Assembly (NCBI GenBank): GCA_016926595.1
Contig: JAFGOG010000548.1
Coordinates: 1-7,552, forward strand
Source: Anaerolineae bacterium
GTDB taxonomy: Bacteria; Chloroflexota; Anaerolineae; JAAYZQ01
Reading direction: 5' to 3'
Length of the DNA: 7,552 nt
Positions 1 to 5,435 of this stretch are shown in pieces. The notes below the pieces were generated by a model. It ran no database searches. It was not told the DNA's origin and was given only the letters and a program-made list of their open reading frames with translations. How positions within the stretch are numbered: position 1 is the first letter of the stretch; every line of letters starts with the position of its first letter. The position numbers and the translations under genes are program-made.

Positions 1-7
1 GCATACG

Positions 8-32
8 CCGCGTTTCGAAGGCCAAAACGCGG
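8..32. repeat. Perfect 8-bp inverted repeat at the left edge
   Basis: CCGCGTTT at 8-15 is the exact reverse complement of AAACGCGG at 25-32, with a 9-nt loop between them. The DNA or RNA could form a strong hairpin. No T-tract follows, so it is not a standard intrinsic terminator. It may be a processing stem or the end of an upstream transcript unit cut by the window edge. I cannot assign a function. Confidence 0.4.
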
Positions 33-74
33 GTGCCGTCCCTACAGAATCTAGTTCGCCAACAGTATCCTCCA

Positions 75-89
75 AGGTGCAACGCACCT
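75..89 (+). other. Hairpin just upstream of the first gene's ribosome binding site
   Basis: AGGTGC (75-80), loop AAC (81-83) and GCACCT (84-89) form a perfect 6-bp stem. It ends six bases before the purine-rich Shine-Dalgarno tract at 95-108. If transcribed it would sit directly 5' of the ribosome binding site and could influence access to it. Regulation is inferred from position only. Confidence 0.35.
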
Positions 90-108
90 GCCCTGGAGAG
101 GAGGAGAG

Positions 109-609
109 ATGTTTCCAAGAATGTTTTCCAAGGGGCTCAAGTACAACTATGCGCACATCTTTTTGCCAATGCTGGTGTTTGCGAAACCGGACTGGTGGTA
201 CCAGCACCTGTCGGGTCCACATGGTGAATTACTGTTGAGAAAAACATGGATCGAACTGGGAGGGAGTGTGAGGATGAGTGAGCCTCCTGAAGGATTGAGT
301 GTCTCCCACAGCGTCCTGCGCGACGACATCGAGGCCTATGTGATACACCTGCCCAGGCCCACGGAATCCCCGGAGGCGGTCCTGGTGGCGCTGGTGTTTC
401 AGGTCGGGGAGCAGTTGGGGCGCAAGCAAGCGGAATCGGTCAGGTATTTCACGGTGGAGCTGGCCCCGGACATATACGGCCCGTCGGAACGTTACATGTT
501 GTGTGAATGGGTCGGCGGCCGGATGACCAAAGGAGAGCACCGGAACTATGGTCAAATACCGGACGACAGCGAAAGGACCTTCCTGGCAGCCATCGGCCGG
601 CTGATCTAG
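109..609 (+). CDS. Uncharacterised protein (166 aa, or 111 aa from an internal start)
   Basis: I do not recognise the family. Two starts are plausible. ATG 109 follows the purine tract GGAGAGGAGGAGAG at 95-108, though the spacing to the best GGAGG is short (4 nt). ATG 274 follows GGGAGGGAG at 258-266 with normal spacing and would give a 111-residue protein beginning MSEPPEGLSV. The part after 274 shows GC-rich third positions typical of coding DNA here, while 109-273 is weaker, so the first 55 residues are doubtful. The certain part is a soluble, mixed alpha/beta-looking chain with no signal peptide or membrane segment. It contains a hydrophobic strand-like stretch (AVLVALVFQVGEQLG) and a stretch LAPDIYGPSERYMLCEWVGG. 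No promoter was identified upstream and no terminator follows. The neighbouring ATPase gene has its own promoter, so co-function is not implied. Confidence 0.55.
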   Translation: MFPRMFSKGLKYNYAHIFLPMLVFAKPDWWYQHLSGPHGELLLRKTWIELGGSVRMSEPPEGLSVSHSVLRDDIEAYVIHLPRPTESPEAVLVALVFQVGEQLGRKQAESVRYFTVELAPDIYGPSERYMLCEWVGGRMTKGEHRNYGQIPDDSERTFLAAIGRLI

Positions 610-692
610 CTTCGGCTTCTCATCATTTCTCGCCCGCCCCAGCATCGCGGCGAAAAGGGTCGTTTCCCCCTTAAGATCACCGAAAGAGAGGA

Positions 693-703
693 TGTAACTA
701 AAA
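693..703 (+). promoter_or_regulatory. Shared upstream block TGTAACTAAAA (copy 1)
   Basis: TGTAACTAAAA lies 10 bases upstream of the -35 box of the ATPase gene's promoter. The identical 11-mer occurs at 2149-2159 in the promoter of the transporter operon, where it overlaps the -35 box instead. This may be a protein binding site used by both promoters. The role is inferred from the repetition. Confidence 0.35.
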
Positions 704-713
704 AGAATCATAC

Positions 714-742
714 TTGACAACCTGACTGCAACGTGGTATAAT
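714..742 (+). promoter_or_regulatory. Consensus sigma70 promoter of the ATPase gene
   Basis: TTGACA at 714-719 and TATAAT at 737-742 are separated by exactly 17 bp, a full match to the housekeeping sigma consensus. TGG before the -10 makes it an extended -10 as well. Transcription would start near 749-750, leaving a leader of about 52 nt before ATG 802. This is one of the strongest promoter matches in the window. Confidence 0.88.
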
Positions 743-760
743 TGGCTCGAATATTTGTTC

Positions 761-778
761 TGTGATAAGGTTTTCACA
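761..778. promoter_or_regulatory. TGTGA-N8-TCACA inverted repeat in the ATPase leader
   Basis: TGTGA at 761-765 and TCACA at 774-778 are exact inverted repeats with 8 bases between them. An outer pair, TTTGT (754-758) and ACAAA (776-780), could pair alternatively. The element sits about 12-30 nt downstream of the predicted transcription start and ends 8 nt before the AGGAGA ribosome binding site at 787-792. It could be a repressor operator or a leader hairpin. It resembles a CRP/FNR-type half-site pair, but the spacer is 8 rather than 6 or 4, so I do not assign a regulator. Confidence 0.4.
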
Positions 779-801
779 AATCCCCCAGGAGACCATGCAT
801 C

Positions 802-2079
802 ATGCCGTCTTCAAATCCGATCCACCTGATCCGCGCCCTGCTCGCCGGTGAGTCGCCGCCCGGCGTCGACCCTTACCAGCTCGACGAGCCATGGCGCACC
901 CTCTTTTTGCGCCTCAGCCCGGGCGCGAGCCGGGCCGAGGTCGAAGCCCTTCTCCAGCAGATGATGGCCGGCCCCAGGGACGGCGACGAGCTCACCGCCC
1001 GCCTGCTAAAGGCGCTATTCGGCCCCGAAGAGGCCGCCGCGTCGCCTGCCCCCTTTCCCTCCCTTCACGACCTGGCCCCCGATCTCCGCCCCGTCGAATG
1101 GCTCTGGCCCGGTTGGCTGCCCCGTGGCTTCCTCTCGCTCCTCGGCGCCGCCCCCGGCACGGGCAAGTCGCTCCTCGCCCTCGACCTGGCCCGGCGCGTC
1201 ATCGCGGGGCTGCCCCTGCCCGATGGCGCGCCGGTTGGCTACAGAGAGGGGGCGCCAGGCAGCGCCACGGTGCTCTATGTCGACTCCGAGTCGGCCCCCC
1301 AGGTGCTCGCGCTGCGCGCTGCCGCCTGGGGCATCGACACCCGCCGCCTCTTTGCGCTCCTCCCGCCCGGCTCGTGGGGCGCGCTTGACCTGTGCCACCG
1401 GCCCCACCAGGACCACCTGCTGCGCGTCGTGGCCGGCGTGCGCCCCGAGCTGATCGTCGTCGACAGCCTCTCCTCCAGCACGGGCAAGGGTGAAAACAAC
1501 GTGGGCGAGGTGCGCGCCTTCCTCTCCTTCCTCGCGTCCGCAGCCGCCGCCCACCAGGTGGCGCTCCTTTTGATCCACCATCTGCGCAAGCGGGGCAAAT
1601 CCGCCGGCGAGCAGAGCCGGGCTCGCGGCGGCGTCACCGCGCACGACTTGCGCGGCTCGGGCCACATCACCGCCGTGCCGCGCTCCATCCTCGCCCTCTC
1701 CACCGTCCACACCCGACCCGAGCCCGATCCGGACAGCCCGCGCCGCCTCGAGGTCATCAAGAGCAACCTGGATGCCTGCCCCCCGCCGCTCGGCGTCTCG
1801 TTCCAGCCCGGCCCGGGGGGAGTCCCCCACATCCTCTACGGCCCTCCCCCCGTGCCCTACCGCCCGCCCACCCAGATCGACGCCTGCGCTCAGTGGCTCG
1901 TCGACCTGCTCGGGGCCGCCGGCCGCCCGCTCCGGCCCCAGGACGTCCTTGCCGCCGCGGCCGGCGCCGGCTTCAGGCCGTGGGCCGTCTACCAGGCCCG
2001 CAAGCGCCTCGAAGGAACGGTCGTCGACACCGAAACCCGCTTCTCCCCCCACAACTGCTGGCGCCTGGCTGCAGACTAG
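802..2079 (+). CDS. RecA-fold AAA family ATPase (RepA/AAA_25-like)
   Basis: 425-residue cytoplasmic P-loop ATPase. Walker A is GAAPGTGKS at residues 115-123. Walker B is LIVVD at 217-221. A LLLIHHLRK segment at 255-263 matches the sensor strand of the KaiC/RepA/DnaB-like group, and DLRGSGHITAVPRS at 282-295 contains the arginine typical of the inter-subunit finger region. Residues about 355-425 look like a small winged-helix tail (PLRPQDVLAAAAGAGFRPWAVYQARKRL), as often seen in RepA-type replicative helicases and related phage or plasmid ATPases. The start ATG 802 is supported by AGGAGA at 787-792; ATG 795 is in another frame. The N-terminal 90 residues show no domain I recognise. The gene is transcribed alone from its own consensus promoter, and no primase, replication or integrase gene is adjacent. 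The role may be as a ring ATPase or helicase acting on DNA, perhaps a leftover or domesticated element gene. The ATPase assignment is firm; helicase activity is inferred. Confidence 0.88.
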   Translation: MPSSNPIHLIRALLAGESPPGVDPYQLDEPWRTLFLRLSPGASRAEVEALLQQMMAGPRDGDELTARLLKALFGPEEAAASPAPFPSLHDLAPDLRPVEWLWPGWLPRGFLSLLGAAPGTGKSLLALDLARRVIAGLPLPDGAPVGYREGAPGSATVLYVDSESAPQVLALRAAAWGIDTRRLFALLPPGSWGALDLCHRPHQDHLLRVVAGVRPELIVVDSLSSSTGKGENNVGEVRAFLSFLASAAAAHQVALLLIHHLRKRGKSAGEQSRARGGVTAHDLRGSGHITAVPRSILALSTVHTRPEPDPDSPRRLEVIKSNLDACPPPLGVSFQPGPGGVPHILYGPPPVPYRPPTQIDACAQWLVDLLGAAGRPLRPQDVLAAAAGAGFRPWAVYQARKRLEGTVVDTETRFSPHNCWRLAAD

Positions 2080-2120
2080 CACTGCAGGGAGCCGGTTTCT
2101 TGACACACCGGGTAAAACGT

Positions 2121-2136
2121 CAAAGGGTCAAAGGGT
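2121..2136 (+). repeat. Tandem 8-bp direct repeat CAAAGGGT x2
   Basis: CAAAGGGT is present twice without a gap (2121-2128 and 2129-2136). It ends 11 bases upstream of the -35 box of the transporter operon promoter. That position suits an activator that binds direct repeats, but no regulator gene is visible in the window. CAAAGGGTC also occurs inverted at 6567-6575, downstream of the operon. Confidence 0.4.
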
Positions 2137-2147
2137 TCGCCTACCAC

Positions 2148-2176
2148 TTGTAACTAAAAGCCAAACGTGGTACAAT
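2148..2176 (+). promoter_or_regulatory. Promoter of the transporter-TPP enzyme-oxidoreductase operon
   Basis: TACAAT at 2171-2176 has an extended -10 TGG and is preceded at 17 bp by a weak -35, TTGTAA (2148-2153, 4 of 6 matches). The segment AACGTGGTACAAT matches AACGTGGTATAAT in the ATPase promoter (730-742) except for one base. The block TGTAACTAAAA (2149-2159) overlaps the -35 box. A poor -35 next to repeats suggests a regulated, activator-dependent or repressible promoter. The start site would be near 2183, giving a leader of about 55 nt. Confidence 0.65.
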
Positions 2177-2237
2177 GCTTCAGAGGCGGCAGCCTTGACG
2201 AGTATCTTTTCTACAGCGTCCCATAGGAGTCGGAACC

Positions 2238-3593
2238 ATGGTCGAGAACCAACGATTAACCCCGGCCACCAAGCTCCTCTATGGAGTGGGCGACGTGGGC
2301 AACGCCGTCGTCAACTCGGCGATCCAGTTCTTCCTCCTGGTCTTTTACACCGACGGCGCGCTCATCGCCCCCGCCCTGGCCTCCAGCGCCCTCCTCATCG
2401 GCAAGATCTGGGACGCCGTCAACGACCCCCTCTGCGGCTGGCTCTCCGACCGCACCCATTCGCGTTGGGGCAAGAGGCGGGCGTGGATGATCCTGGGCGC
2501 CCTGCCGCTGGGCATCGCCATCATGCTCCTCTGGCGCGTGCCGGGCGGCCTCACCGACACCTGGACCTTTGTCTGGATCGCCGGCACCTTTATCCTCTTT
2601 GACTCGCTCTGGACCGCCACCAACGTCCCCTACTATGCCCTCACCGCCGAGCTCACCGACGATTACGACGAGCGGGCCAGCCTGACCGCCTACCGCATGG
2701 TGCTCGGCGTGCCCGGCTATATGGTCGGCGCCGCCGTCACGCCCATCATCGTCGGCCTCTTTGCCACCAAGAGCACTGGCTATGGCATGGTCGGGGTCCT
2801 CTATGGCACCCTTGCCGCCGCCACCCTCTGGATCGCTGCTGCCGGCCTGCGCGAGCGGCCCAAGATCGCCACCAGCCGGTCCCAGTCGCCGCCGCTGCCC
2901 GCCCTGCTCGACACCCTGAAGAACCGGCCCTTTGTCCGGCTGCTCGCCGCCTACCTGGTGGCCAACATGGCCTTTGCCCTGGTCAAGACCCTGATGGCCT
3001 ACTTTCTCACCTACCAGCTCGGCATGAAAGACAAAGTGCCGCTGGTCATGTTTGTGCTCCTCATCTTTGTCGCGCTCTTTCTCTTCCCCTGGAAGAGGCT
3101 CTCCGACCGCTGGAACAAGGGGCCGGCCTACGCCCTGGGCCTGGCCATCGGCGGGCTGGCCGTCGCCTTCACCTTCTTCCTGCCCCACCGGCCCACCCCC
3201 TGGATCTATCTGATCGCCGTCGTCGCCGGCATCGGCTTTTCGGCCAACTGGGTCTTTCCCTGGGCCATGGTCCCCGACGTGGTCGAATACGACCGCCTCC
3301 GGACGGGGGAGTATCGCGGCGGCATCTACTACGGCGTGTGGGGCCTGGCCACCAAACTGTCCGAGGCGCTCGGCATCGCTGCTTCCGGTTGGGTGCTGCA
3401 GCTCTATCACTACGCGCCCAACGTCGAGCAGAGCGCCGATACCCTCTTGGGTATCCGCCTCTTCTTTGGGCCGGTGCCCCTCATCTTTTTCGTCATCGCC
3501 CTGCCGCTCCTGATCTGGTATCCCATCACCCGCGCAGCGCACGCGGAAATGCGGAACCGGCTGGCGGCCATGGAAGCCGAGGTGGAGTCATGA
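2238..3593 (+). CDS. GPH-family (MelB-like) cation:sugar symporter, MFS fold
   Basis: 451-residue inner-membrane protein with about twelve hydrophobic segments. It would import a glycoside, pentoside, hexuronide or similar polyol with Na+ or H+. Family signatures are clear: GVGDVGN with Asp19; FYTD at 36-39; WDAVNDPLCGWLSDRT with Asp59 and Asp63; SRWGKRRAW after it; TNVPYYAL near Asn129; and VPDVVEYDRLRTGEYRGGIYYG in the second half, followed by Lys373. By eye, Asp59 and Asp63 correspond to the MelB cation-site aspartates (Asp55, Asp59) and Lys373 to MelB Lys377. Asn129 takes the place of MelB sugar-binding Asp124, as in non-melibiose members, so melibiose is an unlikely substrate. ATG 2238 has AGGAG at 2225-2229 with 8-nt spacing. 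It is the first gene of the operon, and its stop overlaps the next start as ATGA. The substrate is not determined; the neighbours hint at a cyclitol or sugar acid. Confidence 0.92.
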   Translation: MVENQRLTPATKLLYGVGDVGNAVVNSAIQFFLLVFYTDGALIAPALASSALLIGKIWDAVNDPLCGWLSDRTHSRWGKRRAWMILGALPLGIAIMLLWRVPGGLTDTWTFVWIAGTFILFDSLWTATNVPYYALTAELTDDYDERASLTAYRMVLGVPGYMVGAAVTPIIVGLFATKSTGYGMVGVLYGTLAAATLWIAAAGLRERPKIATSRSQSPPLPALLDTLKNRPFVRLLAAYLVANMAFALVKTLMAYFLTYQLGMKDKVPLVMFVLLIFVALFLFPWKRLSDRWNKGPAYALGLAIGGLAVAFTFFLPHRPTPWIYLIAVVAGIGFSANWVFPWAMVPDVVEYDRLRTGEYRGGIYYGVWGLATKLSEALGIAASGWVLQLYHYAPNVEQSADTLLGIRLFFGPVPLIFFVIALPLLIWYPITRAAHAEMRNRLAAMEAEVES

Positions 3594-5383
3594 AGCGAAC
3601 GGGAGGCCAGATCGTCGTCGAGACCCTCGCCCGCGAGGGCGTCCCCTACCTGGTGGGCATCCCCGGGCACGGCACCCTGGGGCTGTCGGATGCATTGGTG
3701 GGCGACGACCGCGTCCAGATCATCCAGGTGCGCCACGAGCAGGCCGCCGTCCACCTGGCCGATGCCTACTACCGCGTCGCCGGCGTGCCGCTGGCTGTCT
3801 TTACCTCGATCGGCCCCGGCGCGATGAACACGGTCATTGGCGTCGCCAGTTGCTACGTCGACTCGATCCCGGTCCTGGTGTTGACCGGCAACAGCCACAC
3901 CCACATGGCCGGCCGGGGGGTGCTGCAAGAGATCGAGCGCGCCGCCGACGCCAACTCGCTGGCCGTCTTTGCCCCCATCGCCAAGCGCACCTGGCGCGCC
4001 GACCGGGTCGATCGCCTGCCGCGCATCCTGCGCCGGGCCTTTGCCGAGATGCTCACCGGCCGGCGTGGCCCTGTGGTGGTAGACCTGCCGATGGACGTGC
4101 AGTGCGACGCCGCCGAGGTGGCGCTGCTCGACCCGACCGAGTACCGGCCGGCCGAGCGCTGCCTACCCGACCCGGCCCTGGTGGCTCGCGCCGCAGAGCT
4201 GCTGTACAGCGCGGAGCGGCCCCTGATCCTCGCCGGCGGCGGCGTCATCGCTGCCCGGGCCTGGGACGCACTGCGCGCCCTGGCCGAGTTTACCGGCGCG
4301 GCAGTCATCACCACCATGATGGGCAAGGGCGCCTTGCCCGAGGATCACCCCCTGTCCGCCCTGCACGCGGGCTCGAAAGGCACGGCCTGCGGCAATCGCC
4401 TGGCGCCCAAGGCCGACGTGCTGCTGGCCGTCGGCACCCGCTTTGCCGACGAGACGACGTCGTCCTACCGGGCCGGGGCCAGCTTTGCCATCCCGCCCAC
4501 GCGCCTCATCCACGTCGACCTTGACCCCACCGAGATCGGCAAGAACTATCCGGCGGCGGTGGGCCTCGTCGCCGACGCCAGGGCGGCGCTGGAGGCCATG
4601 CTCGCCTGGCTGCGCGCGCACCACCCGCCCAGGGACGGTGCCGCCTCCGCCTACCTCCAGGAGGTGCAACAGGAGCGCGCGGCGTGGCTGGCCGCCGTCC
4701 GCGAGCTGGCGACTTCTGATCACGTGCCCGTCACCATCTCCCGGCTCATCGCCGAGGTGCGCGCCTTTCTCGACCGCGACGCCATCGTCGTGACTTCGTC
4801 GGGCAACCTCCAGGCCCAGTGGTTCCAGGAGGCATTCGTCTACGAGCCGGGCACCAACCTCACCACCGGCGGGTTCTCGACGATGGGCTGGACCGTGCCC
4901 GCCGCGCTCGGCGCCAAACTCGCCGCCCCCGGCCGCCAGGTCCTCGGCCTGGTCGGCGACGGCGATTTCCTGATGACCGTGCAGGAGCTGGCGACCGCGG
5001 TGCAGTACGACCTGCCCGTGGTCTATGTCGTGGCCAACAACGCCGGCTGGATCGCCATCCGCGACCTGCAGGCGGCGGTCTATGGGCTCGACCGGGCACA
5101 GGGCGCCGAGTTCCTGCGCCAGGACCATCCCGTCTCGCCCGACCTGGCGGCGGTGGCCCGCGGCTTTGGCTGCCACGCCGAGCGGATCACCCGCCCCGAC
5201 AAAGTGCGCCCGGCGCTGGAGCGGGCCTTGAGCAGCGGGCGCCCCTCAGTCGTCGAAGTGTTGGTCGAGCGTACCTATCCCCTGTCGGGCAGCCCGGCCA
5301 CCGGCTGGTGGGACGTGCCCGTACCCGACTACCTGGCCGAACCCCGCGCCCGCTACGACCGCGAGCGCGCTGAGGAGCAATAA
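3590..5383 (+). CDS. IolD-like thiamine-diphosphate enzyme (C-C bond hydrolase/acetolactate synthase superfamily)
   Basis: 597-residue cytoplasmic TPP enzyme with the usual order: pyrimidine domain (about 5-170), central domain (about 190-330, including LAGGGV and GKGALPEDHP at 245-254) and pyrophosphate domain (about 385-560). The catalytic glutamate is Glu50 in VRHEQAA. The diphosphate/Mg motif runs from GDGDF at 456-460 to NN at 483-484. Several features recall IolD rather than acetolactate synthase: GIPGHGT at 23-29, TSIGPGAMN, VLQEIE, and a C-terminal WWDVPV at 573-578. IolD hydrolyses the ring of trihydroxycyclohexanedione in inositol breakdown. It is somewhat shorter than typical IolD (about 640 residues as I recall). 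ATG 3590 overlaps the symporter stop as ATGA, with GAGGTGGAG at 3579-3587 as ribosome binding site. The frame is open upstream to 3338, but that part is a shadow of the symporter. The TPP enzyme assignment is firm; the IolD-type reaction is an inference, and a keto-acid ligase remains possible. Confidence 0.88.
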   Translation: MKRTGGQIVVETLAREGVPYLVGIPGHGTLGLSDALVGDDRVQIIQVRHEQAAVHLADAYYRVAGVPLAVFTSIGPGAMNTVIGVASCYVDSIPVLVLTGNSHTHMAGRGVLQEIERAADANSLAVFAPIAKRTWRADRVDRLPRILRRAFAEMLTGRRGPVVVDLPMDVQCDAAEVALLDPTEYRPAERCLPDPALVARAAELLYSAERPLILAGGGVIAARAWDALRALAEFTGAAVITTMMGKGALPEDHPLSALHAGSKGTACGNRLAPKADVLLAVGTRFADETTSSYRAGASFAIPPTRLIHVDLDPTEIGKNYPAAVGLVADARAALEAMLAWLRAHHPPRDGAASAYLQEVQQERAAWLAAVRELATSDHVPVTISRLIAEVRAFLDRDAIVVTSSGNLQAQWFQEAFVYEPGTNLTTGGFSTMGWTVPAALGAKLAAPGRQVLGLVGDGDFLMTVQELATAVQYDLPVVYVVANNAGWIAIRDLQAAVYGLDRAQGAEFLRQDHPVSPDLAAVARGFGCHAERITRPDKVRPALERALSSGRPSVVEVLVERTYPLSGSPATGWWDVPVPDYLAEPRARYDRERAEEQ

Positions 5384-5390
5384 GCGCGAA

Positions 5391-5417
5391 TTTCGTAGGG
5401 GCGTGGTCGCCGCGCCC
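5391..5417. repeat. Intergenic GTAGGGGCG-type hairpin between the TPP enzyme and oxidoreductase genes
   Basis: GGGCGTGG (5399-5406), loop TCG and CCGCGCCC (5410-5417) form an 8-bp stem with one G-U pair, preceded by TTTCGTAG. The element fills much of the 52-nt gap and ends 6 nt before the ribosome binding site AGGAGGA at 5424-5430. From memory, this looks like a short dispersed palindrome common between genes in Chloroflexota genomes. No T-run follows, so it is not a standard terminator. It may stabilise the upstream message or tune expression of the downstream gene. Confidence 0.5.
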
Positions 5418-5435
5418 AATCATAGGAGGAATCCT

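Noticed and set aside
3..227. Frame open from the left edge to a TGA at 225-227 (could be the tail of an upstream gene)
   Set aside because: A second frame is also open over the same stretch, codon use is not convincing in either, and no motif is recognised.
655..672. AAGGG/CCCTT stem after the first gene as a terminator
   Set aside because: The stem is only 5 bp with an 8-nt loop and no T-tract.
2100..2105. TTGACA as the -35 of the transporter operon promoter
   Set aside because: No acceptable -10 hexamer lies 16-18 bp downstream. The promoter at 2148-2176 fits better.
1015..2106. Long minus-strand open frame (363 codons) opposite the ATPase gene
   Set aside because: It is antisense to a clear P-loop ATPase. 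Its Gly/Ala/Arg-rich product has no family motif. High-GC coding DNA commonly leaves such frames open.
2256..3542. 428-codon minus-strand frame opposite the symporter
   Set aside because: The product is full of Gly, Asp, His and Glu with no recognisable domain. It is a mirror of transmembrane codons.
3338..3589. N-terminal extension of the TPP enzyme to ATG 3338
   Set aside because: The extension is Arg/Pro/Ala rich, lies inside the symporter gene and has no family similarity. ATG 3590 with ATGA overlap and a ribosome binding site fits the family start.
4163..5176. 337-codon minus-strand frame opposite the TPP enzyme gene
   Set aside because: Low-complexity Gly/Arg/Ala product without a ribosome binding site, antisense to a well-supported enzyme.
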